Positions 24,179 through 31,930 of a stretch of 31,981 nucleotides of DNA are shown one piece after another. The number at the start of each line of letters is the position of its first letter. Position 1 is the first letter of the stretch. The stretch is from an uncultured Roseburia sp. (lineage in GTDB: Bacteria > Bacillota > Clostridia > Lachnospirales > Lachnospiraceae), in the NCBI GenBank assembly GCA_900548205.1, contig URJS01000019.1, forward strand, positions 1 through 31,981. Direction: 5' to 3'. Under the pieces are notes generated by a model. That model saw only the letters and a list, made by a program, of their open reading frames with translations, made no database searches and had not been told where the DNA came from. The position numbers and the translations under genes are program-made.

Positions 24179-24199
24179 ATTACAAATTTTACTTGTAAT
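24179..24199. promoter_or_regulatory. Inverted repeat ATTACAA-N7-TTGTAAT
   Basis: Perfect 7-bp arms 105 bases ahead of the phospholipase gene, in an AT-rich stretch where a promoter is expected. Looks like a dimer-binding operator; regulator unknown. Confidence 0.5.
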
Positions 24200-24250
24200 A
24201 TGGAACTGAACGGAGTACAATAGCTTGGAAAAGTTACAGGTTCTTTTATT

Positions 24251-24288
24251 GACATAAGAGTGGCTCGCGAAGCGTGTCGCTCGTTGTT
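24251..24288 (+). repeat. 38-nt intergenic hairpin repeat, copy 4
   Basis: One base differs from copy 1 (C to T in the proximal arm), turning a C-G into a U-G pair so the stem is kept. It ends four bases before the AGGGAGG ribosome site of the next gene, so it forms part of that mRNA leader. Confidence 0.85.
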
Positions 24289-24303
24289 TTCAGGGAGGTT
24301 GCA

Positions 24304-24882
24304 ATGCGTAAGAAGTCACATATTTCTTTGGCAAAGTATATGGTAAAGAGCTTGAATGACGAGGGGTTAAAGAAGCATAAGCTGTCTTTTTATCTCGGGA
24401 GTATCCTGCCCGATATTAAGCCGTCTTTTTTGTACCGGCGTCATGAGATGAATGAGACCTTTCCGGATGTCAGAAGGAAGATCGCCCGGTTGTCCGAGGG
24501 AAGAAAGGCAATCCGCAAGAATGGCCGCAAGTATTATATGGACTTGGGGCAGATCAGTCACTACCTGGCAGATTATTTTACTTTTCCGCATAATGAGACG
24601 TATGACGGGGGACTGAAAGAGCACTGCACCTACGAAAAGAAGCTGAAGCATGATCTCCGTTCCTATATCCGAAACAGAGAGGATGGTCAGTTCCAGAGAA
24701 CAGATGCACATTTTGGAAATGCAGATGCACTGTGCGATTTTATCGAGGCAATGCATCAGGAATATCTGGGCAGAAAGCACAATGTGCAGGATGATATTCT
24801 CCACATTATAGACATTAATCAGAGAGCGCTCTGCGGTATGATGACGCTGCTTGCGCGAAGACGCGCGGAATGTCGGGCATAA
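24304..24882 (+). CDS. Zinc-dependent phospholipase C-like protein
   Basis: 192 residues from ATG 24304, behind AGGGAGG (24292-24298). The His/Asp pattern resembles the bacterial zinc-dependent phospholipase C fold: SHISLAKYM, LGSILPDIKPSF, HYLADYFTFPHNETYD and HCTYEKKLKHDL. Several His and Asp residues could form a tri-metal site. There is no signal peptide, so it is not a secreted toxin-type enzyme. The family is widespread in Clostridia and often unlinked to virulence; substrate unknown. The hairpin repeat copy 4 lies in its leader. Confidence 0.75.
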   Translation: MRKKSHISLAKYMVKSLNDEGLKKHKLSFYLGSILPDIKPSFLYRRHEMNETFPDVRRKIARLSEGRKAIRKNGRKYYMDLGQISHYLADYFTFPHNETYDGGLKEHCTYEKKLKHDLRSYIRNREDGQFQRTDAHFGNADALCDFIEAMHQEYLGRKHNVQDDILHIIDINQRALCGMMTLLARRRAECRA

Positions 24883-24926
24883 ACAGATAATGTCGAAAAA
24901 TGTAGACTTGTGGCATGTGGTTTTCA

Positions 24927-24955
24927 TTGCTTTTTGGAATCTGAGGGAGTAATAT
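24927..24955 (+). promoter_or_regulatory. Promoter of the Spo0E-like gene
   Basis: TTGCTT (24927-24932), 17-base spacer, TAATAT (24950-24955). Confidence 0.55.
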
Positions 24956-25046
24956 AGAGATACGGAGAGATATTTTGTAAGTCTGGAGGACGGAAACAAG
25001 ATAAGGGGATGGAGCATAAGAATCTTGGTAGTTAAGGAGGATTCAT

Positions 25047-25211
25047 ATGGAAAGAATCTATGAGTTACAAAAGAAGATAGAACGTGTGAGAAGTGAATTG
25101 AATGAGGCGTTTTTACAAAAGGATGAATTTGAGAAGTACTATGAGAAAAGTACAAGGCTGGACAAGCTGATTGAGGAGTACCTTGAGCAGACAGAGAGAA
25201 GCGCTACATAA
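25047..25211 (+). CDS. Spo0E-like aspartyl-phosphate phosphatase
   Basis: 54 residues, MERIYELQKKIERVRSELNE to an SAT end. The STRLDKLIEEYL stretch is the Spo0E signature (S-x-x-L-D-x-L-I) in a two-helix hairpin. Spo0E-family proteins dephosphorylate Spo0A~P and delay sporulation. The Asp and following residues of the motif are intact. AAGGAGG (25034-25040) six bases before the ATG makes it a convincing gene. It has its own promoter and terminator. The target response regulator is not in the window. Confidence 0.88.
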   Translation: MERIYELQKKIERVRSELNEAFLQKDEFEKYYEKSTRLDKLIEEYLEQTERSAT

Positions 25212-25230
25212 AGGCTGCAGGAATTGATAA

Positions 25231-25283
25231 AGAGAGCTGCTGTGTCGGTGGATAAGATCCACTGGCACAGCAGCTCTCTTTTT
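25231..25283 (+). terminator. Long intrinsic terminator of the Spo0E-like gene
   Basis: Outer 14-bp stem (25231-25244 with 25266-25279), inner GTGGAT-AAG-ATCCAC, T-run to 25283. Confidence 0.93.
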
Positions 25284-25284
25284 A

Positions 25285-25318
25285 TGACATAAGAAATTGC
25301 CCCGCAGATCCTATGTCA
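25285..25318. repeat. TGACATA...TATGTCA short intergenic hairpin, copy B
   Basis: Perfect 7-bp terminal inverted repeats around AGAAATTGC; begins one base after a terminator T-run, like copy A at 14649-14681. A second small hairpin, CACAC-TTC-GTGTG, follows at 25324-25336 with a cap complementary to the GAA loops of the 38-nt family. Confidence 0.65.
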
Positions 25319-25389
25319 AAAAACACACTTCGTGTGAGGATGCGCACTCCTATGAGCGGTCTGTTTTCGATACGACCATATGTTTCCTG

Positions 25390-25418
25390 TTGCTTTTTTG
25401 TGTGAAGTGGGTTAAGAT
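25390..25418 (+). promoter_or_regulatory. Promoter of the mraZ division operon
   Basis: TTGCTT (25390-25395), 17-base spacer, TAAGAT (25413-25418), just upstream of the MraZ boxes. Confidence 0.6.
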
Positions 25419-25428
25419 AGTCATAAAA

Positions 25429-25462
25429 GTGGAGGAAAGTGGTACAAGATGGTGCAAAGTGG
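25429..25462 (+). promoter_or_regulatory. MraZ operator: four GTGG-type boxes at 10-bp spacing
   Basis: GTGG at 25429, 25439 and 25459 and ATGG at 25449, each with an A-rich lead, exactly one DNA turn apart. MraZ is known to bind such tandem repeats in the leader of its own operon and repress it. The position, just after the -10, fits. Confidence 0.88.
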
Positions 25463-25564
25463 TGGATAAGTTCATAACTTTGTGGAAAACTTGAAACCAT
25501 TTGGAAGGAAGCCGGTAGGATTGTCTGACGAGGCGGTTCTATTTGGAAGGCAGGTGGTTGCGTC

Positions 25565-25999
25565 ATGTTTATGGGAGAATACAATCACACAGTAGACGCT
25601 AAGGGCAGACTGATAGTTCCATCCAAATTCAGAGAGCAGTTAGGAGCTGAATTTGTTGTGACAAAGGGACTGGATGGATGCTTGTTTGTGTATCCCTCAG
25701 AAGAATGGCAAAGCATCGAAGAAAAATTCCGCAATATTTCCATGACCTCCAAGGACGCAAGAAAATTCTCCCGTTTCTTCTTTGCAGGCGCAGCTTCTCT
25801 AGAGCTTGACAAGCAGGGAAGGATCCTTCTCCCGCCCGTGTTAAGAGAGTATGCAGATTTACAGAAGGATGTCGTGCTCGTGGGTGTTTTAAACCGTGTG
25901 GAGATATGGGATAAGGAGAGATGGCTTGAGAATACTTACGATGAAGACGAGATGGACGAGATTGCAGAGCATATGGCAGAGCTTGGCTTTAGTATCTAG
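25565..25999 (+). CDS. mraZ: Transcriptional regulator MraZ
   Basis: 144 residues with two SpoVT/AbrB-like halves: GEYNHTVDAKGRLIVPSKFREQL and LELDKQGRILLPPVLREYA, each with the DxKGR/DxQGR signature. It forms ring-shaped oligomers that bind tandem repeats and repress the division and cell wall cluster. The four repeats are 100 bases upstream. Starts the order mraZ-rsmH-ftsL-pbp. rsmH follows after 21 bases. Confidence 0.97.
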   Translation: MFMGEYNHTVDAKGRLIVPSKFREQLGAEFVVTKGLDGCLFVYPSEEWQSIEEKFRNISMTSKDARKFSRFFFAGAASLELDKQGRILLPPVLREYADLQKDVVLVGVLNRVEIWDKERWLENTYDEDEMDEIAEHMAELGFSI

Positions 26000-26020
26000 G
26001 AAAGGCAGGGAGGAAGACCG

Positions 26021-26959
26021 GTGGAGTTTGAGCATTATTCCGTGTTATTGGAAGAAACAATTAAAAATTTAGCGATCAAGCCGGACGGAATCTATGTGGA
26101 CGGTACGTTGGGCGGCGGCGGACATGCCTATGAGGTGGCGAGGCGTCTTTCTGCACGCGGGCGGCTGATCGGCATTGATCAGGATGCAGACGCCATCTGC
26201 GCTGCCGGAGCGCGTCTGGCAGAATTTTCTGACCGTGTGACGATCATTCGGAGCAATTATGCGAATATGAAGGACGAGCTATCTGCGATCGGCGTGGATC
26301 ATGTGGATGGGATCGTGCTTGATCTTGGGGTATCATCGTTTCAGCTCGATACGCCGGAGCGCGGATTTACTTATCGTGACGAGTATGCGCCGCTTGATAT
26401 GCGCATGGACGACAGGCAGACGTTGACGGCGAGAGAGATTGTGAATCACTACAGCGAAAAGGAGCTTTACCGGATCATCCGTGATTTTGGGGAAGACCGG
26501 TTTGCAAAAAATATTGCAAAGCACATTGTCGCAGAGAGAGAAAAGAAACCGATCGAAACAGCGGGAGAGCTGACGCGTATTATCCGCGGCGCAATTCCCA
26601 TGAAAATACAGGCTGCCGGGGGACATCCGGCGAAGCGTACGTTTCAGGCGATCCGTATTGAATTGAATCGTGAGCTTGAGGTACTGAAAAATCATCTTGA
26701 CGAGATGATCGGGCTTTTAAATCCGGGGGGACGCATTTGTATCATTACGTTCCATTCTTTGGAGGACCGGATCGTAAAAACAATTTTTAAGAAAAATGAA
26801 AATCCGTGTACCTGTCCGAGCGATTTTCCGGTCTGTGTATGCGGAAATAAGCCAACAGGTATCGTGGTAACAAAAAAGCCGATTTTGCCGGGCGAGAAGG
26901 AGCTTTCGGAAAATTCGCGTTCAAAGAGCGCAAAACTCCGTGTTTTTGAACGGCGGTAA
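26021..26959 (+). CDS. rsmH: 16S rRNA (cytosine-1402-N4)-methyltransferase RsmH
   Basis: 312 residues from GTG 26021 with GGGAGGAAG just ahead; no better ATG exists before the SAM site. SAM-binding GTLGGGGHA (about residues 29-37), GIDQDADAI, and the family signature GVSSFQLDTPERGFTYRD. The C-terminal end has SLEDRIVK and CTCP...CVC cysteines typical of clostridial members. It methylates N4 of C1402 in 16S rRNA. Second gene of the division operon. Confidence 0.97.
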   Translation: MEFEHYSVLLEETIKNLAIKPDGIYVDGTLGGGGHAYEVARRLSARGRLIGIDQDADAICAAGARLAEFSDRVTIIRSNYANMKDELSAIGVDHVDGIVLDLGVSSFQLDTPERGFTYRDEYAPLDMRMDDRQTLTAREIVNHYSEKELYRIIRDFGEDRFAKNIAKHIVAEREKKPIETAGELTRIIRGAIPMKIQAAGGHPAKRTFQAIRIELNRELEVLKNHLDEMIGLLNPGGRICIITFHSLEDRIVKTIFKKNENPCTCPSDFPVCVCGNKPTGIVVTKKPILPGEKELSENSRSKSAKLRVFERR

Positions 26960-27005
26960 AAGACGGCGGTGACAGAAGTTTAGAGACAGAATAAGGGAGT
27001 ATGTT

Positions 27006-27527
27006 ATGGAGAAGGCAAGACGGCGGAGCGCGGCTCAGCAAAGAGGCGGCGCAAGACGGGAATATTACATAGAGGGAAACGCAGTCCGGCACATGGAGGC
27101 GATGCCGGATTATCGGAGAGAGCGCGAGGAGAGAATCCGCAGGGAGCAGGAGCTTGAGCATAAGCGGAGAAGGCGTGCGATACGGAGAAACCAGCAGAAG
27201 GCGCTGCGCACCAGCAAAAGCTATGTGGCATTTTTGACGATGGCTGTGCTCGTATTTGGCACGTTCGCAGGTATCTATATCCAGCTGCAGTCAGGTATGA
27301 CCGCAAGGCTTCGGACGATTTCTTCCTTAGAGAGCCAGCTTGAGGATGTCAGGGCAGATAATGACGAGGCGTACAAGAGAATCAGCACGGCAAGGAATTT
27401 GGACAGCGTGCGCAATGCGGCGATGACAGAGCTTGGTATGTCTTATGCAAAGGAATCGCAGATCGTTTATTATTCGGTAGGTGATGACGATTACATGAAT
27501 CAATATGGAGAGATTCCAGAGAAGTAG
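27006..27527 (+). CDS. ftsL: FtsL-like cell division protein
   Basis: 173 residues. A highly basic cytoplasmic segment of about 80 residues (many Arg, Glu) leads to one membrane span, SYVAFLTMAVLVFGTFAGIY, and an extracellular coiled-coil start (LRTISSLESQLEDVRADNDEAY). FtsL/DivIC-type topology supports the assignment; FtsL is a scaffold for FtsB/FtsQ and the septal PBP. Low conservation makes the name position-based: it sits between rsmH and the septal PBP. The long N-terminal tail is longer than in Bacillus FtsL (about 117 residues in total). AAGGGAG sets the start. Confidence 0.85.
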   Translation: MEKARRRSAAQQRGGARREYYIEGNAVRHMEAMPDYRREREERIRREQELEHKRRRRAIRRNQQKALRTSKSYVAFLTMAVLVFGTFAGIYIQLQSGMTARLRTISSLESQLEDVRADNDEAYKRISTARNLDSVRNAAMTELGMSYAKESQIVYYSVGDDDYMNQYGEIPEK

Positions 27528-27529
27528 AA

Positions 27530-29593
27530 ATGGCGGGAATACAGATGGCAGGCAAGAGAAAAAAAAGACCGATGACAAAGTTTCCCAGACGGATGCAAAA
27601 GAAGCTTTTAATTATGTTTGGCATCGTTGCGCTTATGATGATCGGATTGATCGGGAGACTGATGTATATTGAACATACAAGCGGCGAAAAATATGAAAAG
27701 ATCGTATTGTCACAGCAGGAATACGACAGCCAGATCGTTCCGTATCAGCGCGGCGATATTGTCGATACGAAGGGTACGGTGCTTGCGACAAGCATTGCCG
27801 TCTATAATGTTATTTTAGACTGCTCGGTCCTCACAAGCGATGAAAAATATATTGAGCCGACGATACAGGCGTTGGTGCAGTGCTTTCCGGAACTGACGGC
27901 AGAGCAGCTGTACGCCTATGTGAAGGAGCAGCCAGACAGCCGCTATATTATCCTGAAAAAGAAGGCGGCCTATGAGGAGATCCAGCCGTTTGTGGAGTTG
28001 CAGGAGGCGGTGGATGAGAAGGATAATAAAATCAATCCAAATATCAAGGGCGTATGGTTTGAAAAGGAGTACCAGAGAGAATATCCGTATGGTCCGCTGG
28101 CGAGTGCCGTGATCGGTTTTACAGCTGCCGGCAATGTGGGAGTGAACGGCTTGGAAAATTCTTATAACAGCCTGTTAAACGGAATTGACGGCAGGGAGTA
28201 CGGCTATCTGAATGAAGATAATAACTTTGAAAAGACGATCAAGTCTGCGGTCAACGGAAATAATATCGTCTCAACGATCGATATTAACATCCAGTCGATC
28301 GTCGAACAAAAGATCGCAGAGTTTAACGCGGCATACAGCAACGGATTTCGGCAGGGGGAGGGCGGAGCTACCCATATCGGTGTAGTTGTTATGGATCCGA
28401 ATAACGGCGACGTCCTTGCGATGGCAAATTATCCGAATTATGACCTTAGCAACCCAAGAGACTTGTCCGCTTATTATACGCCGGAAGAACTGGAGGCGAT
28501 GGATGAGAATGCGAAAATGGATGCACTCAATAAGCTTTGGCAGAATTTCTGTGTGACCTATACCTATGAACCGGGATCTACGGCAAAGCCATTTACAATG
28601 GCGGCAGGGCTTGAGACGGGAACGCTGCTCGGCGGTGAGAATTATATGTGTGACGGTTATGAGATGGTTGGCGGGCACAGAGTGAATTGTGTCAACCGGC
28701 AGGGGCATGGGATGGAGACATTGGAGCAGGCGTTGATGAACTCCTGCAATGACGCGCTTATGCAGATGTCCTACAGCATCGGTGCAGAAAATTTCACGGA
28801 GTATCAGCAGATTTTCGGTTTTGGTCAAAAGACAAATATTGATCTTCCCGGTGAGACGCGGACAGATTCTTTGATCTATACAAAGGAAGATATGACGCCG
28901 ATCGATCTGGCAACAAACTCCTTTGGTCAGAACTTTAATACCTCGATGATTCAGCTTGCGACAGCATTTTGCTCGGTGGTCAACGGCGGAGATTTGTATC
29001 AGCCGCGTGTAGTCAAAAAAATCACGGATGAAAACGGAAATACGATACAGGACATTTCTCCGACGCTCCTGCGGCAGACGATCTCAAAGCAGACGAGCGA
29101 CACGCTCAAACAGTTTATGTATTCGACTGTTACGGGCGGAACGGCAAAAACGGCGAAGGTCGACGGCTACTCGATGGGAGGAAAGACCGGAACAGCGCAG
29201 AAGGCGGGGCGAGACGGGGTGAATTATCTTGTATCCTTTATTGGGTTTGCGCCTGTGGAGAATCCCGAGCTTGTCATTTACTGTGTGGTGGACGAGCCGA
29301 ATGTGCAGGAGCAGTGGCACAGTACCTTTGCACAAAACATTACGCGTGAGATTTTGGAGGAAGTGCTTCCTTACATGAATATTTACCGTGATGAGGAGAC
29401 GACGGGCATTCATGCAGGCTGGGACATTAAGGGAGAGGAAACGGGCGCTGCGGCGATGACAGACATTGTCAATGCAGGAGCCACAGAGGTTCCCGTAGAG
29501 GATGGCTTGACGGATGTGCCGGATACGACAGACCAGCTGACGGGGGGAGAAGAAGCGGGGGAGGAAGCGCCGCCGCAGGAAGAAGCGCAGTAG
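27530..29593 (+). CDS. Class B penicillin-binding protein (FtsI/SpoVD type)
   Basis: 687 residues. N-terminal anchor at residues 26-45 (LLIMFGIVALMMIGLIGRLM), a dimerisation domain, then the transpeptidase: S350 in EPGSTAKP (SxxK), SCN (405-407) and KTGTA (K552). The end is an acidic, Pro/Gly-rich tail of about 40 residues with no PASTA domain, unlike SpoVD and PBP2x. It cross-links septal (or cortex) peptidoglycan with FtsW/SpoVE-type partners. The start ATG is two bases after the ftsL stop, so coupled; the ribosome site is weak. Followed by a hairpin and a second, broken PBP gene. Confidence 0.95.
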   Translation: MAGIQMAGKRKKRPMTKFPRRMQKKLLIMFGIVALMMIGLIGRLMYIEHTSGEKYEKIVLSQQEYDSQIVPYQRGDIVDTKGTVLATSIAVYNVILDCSVLTSDEKYIEPTIQALVQCFPELTAEQLYAYVKEQPDSRYIILKKKAAYEEIQPFVELQEAVDEKDNKINPNIKGVWFEKEYQREYPYGPLASAVIGFTAAGNVGVNGLENSYNSLLNGIDGREYGYLNEDNNFEKTIKSAVNGNNIVSTIDINIQSIVEQKIAEFNAAYSNGFRQGEGGATHIGVVVMDPNNGDVLAMANYPNYDLSNPRDLSAYYTPEELEAMDENAKMDALNKLWQNFCVTYTYEPGSTAKPFTMAAGLETGTLLGGENYMCDGYEMVGGHRVNCVNRQGHGMETLEQALMNSCNDALMQMSYSIGAENFTEYQQIFGFGQKTNIDLPGETRTDSLIYTKEDMTPIDLATNSFGQNFNTSMIQLATAFCSVVNGGDLYQPRVVKKITDENGNTIQDISPTLLRQTISKQTSDTLKQFMYSTVTGGTAKTAKVDGYSMGGKTGTAQKAGRDGVNYLVSFIGFAPVENPELVIYCVVDEPNVQEQWHSTFAQNITREILEEVLPYMNIYRDEETTGIHAGWDIKGEETGAAAMTDIVNAGATEVPVEDGLTDVPDTTDQLTGGEEAGEEAPPQEEAQ

Positions 29594-29618
29594 GATAGAA
29601 ACTGAAGGAATGATGTAT

Positions 29619-29670
29619 AACCTCACGAAAGTATGAATAAAATTCTAAGGATAACTTTCGTGAGGTTTTC
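29619..29670 (+). terminator. Terminator/attenuator hairpin before the second PBP gene
   Basis: Perfect 14-bp stem (29619-29632 with 29654-29667), 21-base loop, short T-run (TTTT from 29666). The only ribosome-site-like sequence for the next gene, GAGG at 29662-29665, lies inside the 3' arm, so the same fold could limit transcription and translation. Confidence 0.75.
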
Positions 29671-29673
29671 TAT

Positions 29674-30804
29674 ATGCAGGGAGAATTACCGTTTATCAGG
29701 AGCCAGATACATCACCGGAAAAAAACATGGATCGTCTTTCTTGCAGTATTTTTTGTACTGTTGTTTTTGATCGGAAGGCTTGTCTATCTGATGGTGTTCT
29801 GCTCGGAGTATTATGGGCAGAAGGCGGAGAATCTCCATGAGAGAGAGCGGGATATTAAGGCGGCGCGCGGCAGGATCATTGATGCAACGGGAACCGTGCT
29901 TGCAACAAATCAATCGGTCTGTACGATTTCCGTGATCCACAGCCAGATCACAGAGCCGCAGAAGGTGATTGATATGCTCGTAAAGGAGCTGGAACTGACC
30001 GAGGAGGAGGTCAGAAAACGTGTAGAAAAGGTCAGCTCCATTGAGCGCATTAAGACAAACGTGCCCAAGGAGACGGGCGACCGCATCCGTGATTACGGAC
30101 TTGCAGGGGTGAAGGTGGATGAGGATTATAAACGGTACTATCCGTATGAGAGTCTCGGCTCCAAGGTCCTCGGCTTTACCGGCGCAGACAACCAGGGGAT
30201 TATCGGGCTTGAGGTGACATATGATTCCTATATGCAGGGAACAAACGGGAAAATTTTAACGCTTACGGACGCGCGCGGAATAGAGATTGAAAATGCCGGG
30301 GAGACGCGCATGGAGCCGGTAAACGGCAATGATCTTTATATTTCCATGGACGTTAATATCCAGCAGTATTGCGAGCAGGCAGCAGAGAAAGCATACCGGA
30401 CGAAAAATGCCGACGGTGTTTCCATTATTGTGATGAACCCGCAGAACGGGGAGCTGATGGCGATGGTCAATTATCCTGAATTTAACCTGAATGAGCCGTT
30501 TACATTGACGGGAATGGAGGAGACGGCGGCGGATGCACAGGAACGGCAGGCGCTCTTAAATCAGATGTGGAGAAATCCGTGTATCAGCGATACCTATGAG
30601 CCCGGCTCGACATTTAAGATCATCACGGCGGCAGCCGCGCTTGAGGAAGACGTCGTAACGCTTGAGGATACCTTTTTTTGTCCGGGCTATAAAATGGTGG
30701 AGGACCGCAGGATCCGATGCGCTAAGACGACGGGGCACGGGGCGGAAACCTTTGAGACAGGGATCATGAATTCCTGTAAGACGGTGTTTTTTTTGAACAC
30801 CTGA
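29674..30804 (+). pseudogene. Second class B PBP gene, truncated in the transpeptidase domain
   Basis: 376 residues, about half to two thirds of the family length. It has an anchor at about residues 19-40 (TWIVFLAVFFVLLFLIGRLV), a dimerisation domain (GRIIDATGTVLATN) and the active-site S312 in STFK. The SxN motif is reached as NSCK (N replaced by K), and the ORF then ends after TVFFLNT. The KTG motif and the last 150-250 residues are absent, and neither other frame resumes homology. Base composition drops right after 30805. It appears to be a functional-length gene cut off by a rearrangement or insertion. The paralogue at 27530-29593 is intact. Confidence 0.85.
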
Positions 30805-30883
30805 AATAAAAACAGGGGGCGGTATGAAGTTAGGGAAGTAAATTTTGGAAGAAATTGGAGTAGATTTTGTAGTAGGTACGAGA

Positions 30884-30889
30884 TATAAT
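30884..30889 (+). promoter_or_regulatory. Probable -10 box of the toxin-antitoxin operon
   Basis: Perfect TATAAT, 34 bases before the antitoxin start. No good -35 at 16-18 bases was found. Confidence 0.4.
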
Positions 30890-30923
30890 AAAGGCAAGAG
30901 AAATGGGAAAGGAGTTGAGATAC

Positions 30924-31157
30924 ATGGGTATTGCAGAATTAACAGCAAAGATAGAAAGTCTGTCAGCAGAAGATTATAATATGGTAATTATGCTTGTTAA
31001 CAGATTGTCTGAAAAGTCAGAGAACAATGGACTGAAAAGATTAAGTGAGAACGAGTTAGTAGAAGAACTTTCCGCATCAATCAGAAAAAGTGACACTGGA
31101 GCAACGAAGTCAGCAAGAGCAGTTTCAAAGAGCATGAGGGAGAAGTATGCAGTTTAA
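30924..31157 (+). CDS. Type II antitoxin, ParE/RelE partner
   Basis: 77 residues from ATG 30924, with AAAGGAG (30908-30914) ahead; an earlier ATG at 30903 lacks one. MGIAELTAKIESLSAEDYNM leads a helical N-terminus; the C-terminus is charged and Ser/Ala/Arg-rich, ending REKYAV. It overlaps the toxin gene by 11 bases, the usual antitoxin-first layout. Antitoxin family not recognised with certainty. AT-rich, unlike the genes upstream. Confidence 0.75.
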   Translation: MGIAELTAKIESLSAEDYNMVIMLVNRLSEKSENNGLKRLSENELVEELSASIRKSDTGATKSARAVSKSMREKYAV

Positions 31158-31461
31158 TGTAGAACTTTCAGAGTTGGCAGAAAAGCAATATGATAATATT
31201 CTGTCATATATATCCAATGTATTAAAAAATCCACAGGCTTTAGAAAATGTTATGGATGACTTTGATGATACAGTTGGAAAATTAGAAAAGATGGCTGATA
31301 CATTTAGTTATTGTAAAAGTGATAGATTAAGAGAATTAGGGTTGCGAAAAATAAGTTTGGCAAAGTATAGATATTTATTGGTTTATAGAGTGACTGGAAG
31401 TAAGGTCATCATAGAAGGTATATATCACGAATTACAAGATTATGAAAATTCAATCATGTAA
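31147..31461 (+). CDS. ParE/RelE-family toxin
   Basis: 104 residues. ELAEKQYDNILSYISNVLKNP is the helical start; the core has LRKISLAKYRYLLVYRVTGS, then VIIEGIYHELQDYENSI, where the conserved R-x-x-x-x-x-Y-R-x-x and the C-terminal 'I.H..QDY' end are typical of ParE/RelE toxins. These either cleave ribosome-bound mRNA (RelE) or poison gyrase (ParE); sequence alone leaves both open. Overlaps the antitoxin by 11 bases. Ends in a hairpin terminator. Confidence 0.88.
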   Translation: MQFNVELSELAEKQYDNILSYISNVLKNPQALENVMDDFDDTVGKLEKMADTFSYCKSDRLRELGLRKISLAKYRYLLVYRVTGSKVIIEGIYHELQDYENSIM

Positions 31462-31468
31462 ATTAGGG

Positions 31469-31495
31469 AGGACAGTGTTGAGAGGGCACTGTCCT
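31469..31495 (+). terminator. Terminator-like hairpin after the toxin gene
   Basis: 9-bp stem (31469-31477 with 31487-31495), 9-base loop, followed by TTCTTG, a poor T-run. Confidence 0.55.
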
Positions 31496-31596
31496 TCTTG
31501 CATTATCTACACTATCACTAATTCCATATCAAAATCCTTGGCTATTCACACCACAGACACCACATTTTCCCAGCGTTATTGTATTAAATGTAAGGA

Positions 31597-31616
31597 GGAC
31601 ATAAAAAGAAATGTCC
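31597..31616 (+). promoter_or_regulatory. Hairpin overlapping a ribosome site in the leader of the last gene
   Basis: GGACAT-N8-ATGTCC. The AAGGAGG site (31593-31599) runs into the stem. A five-codon ORF (31611-31628, MSETI) starts in its 3' arm. Possibly a translational leader; weak. Confidence 0.3.
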
Positions 31617-31654
31617 GAAACAATATGAAATGCAAAGCGCAGGAGGAAAACAAT

Positions 31655-31930
31655 ATGTGTAGAAAATTAGTAGTAACAAATGAAATCTTTTTGGGAGCAA
31701 GACCAATCTGCTATGAAGCCTATAGCTTACCAAAGGGAGAAGTTGTAGAACTGACAGAAAAGCAAATCAAGGATGCACTTAAAGGTCTTACAACAGACGA
31801 GGTTTATGGTTTAGCATTAACCGAGTCAGGAGAGTTGATTCTTGATACAGAGAATTTCTTCACAACAAACATGATGAAAAAGGTTCACACAAACACCCTA
31901 ATTCCAATGGTCGAGGATGATTGTTTGTAA
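31655..31930 (+). CDS. Small conserved-looking protein, mobile-element type
   Basis: 91 residues from ATG 31655, eight bases after AGGAGG (31641-31646). The frame is open further upstream, but that part covers the leader and is not protein-like. MCRKLVVTNEIFLGARPICY, then KGEVVELTEKQIKDAL and a final MKKVHTNTLIPMVEDD. No motif with a known function. I have the impression of similar small proteins on Lachnospiraceae conjugative elements but cannot verify it. The AT-rich base use matches the toxin-antitoxin pair and not the division operon. The remaining 51 bases show no feature. Confidence 0.65.
   Translation: MCRKLVVTNEIFLGARPICYEAYSLPKGEVVELTEKQIKDALKGLTTDEVYGLALTESGELILDTENFFTTNMMKKVHTNTLIPMVEDDCL

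Noticed and set aside
25297..25494. 65-codon ORF before mraZ
   Set aside because: It spans a hairpin repeat, the promoter and the four MraZ boxes, and has no ribosome site.
30805..30923. Remainder of the truncated PBP by simple frameshift
   Set aside because: Neither other forward frame shows PBP sequence; all have early stops.
31611..31628. Five-codon ORF (MSETI) as a gene
   Set aside because: Too short to support; it can at most be a leader peptide.
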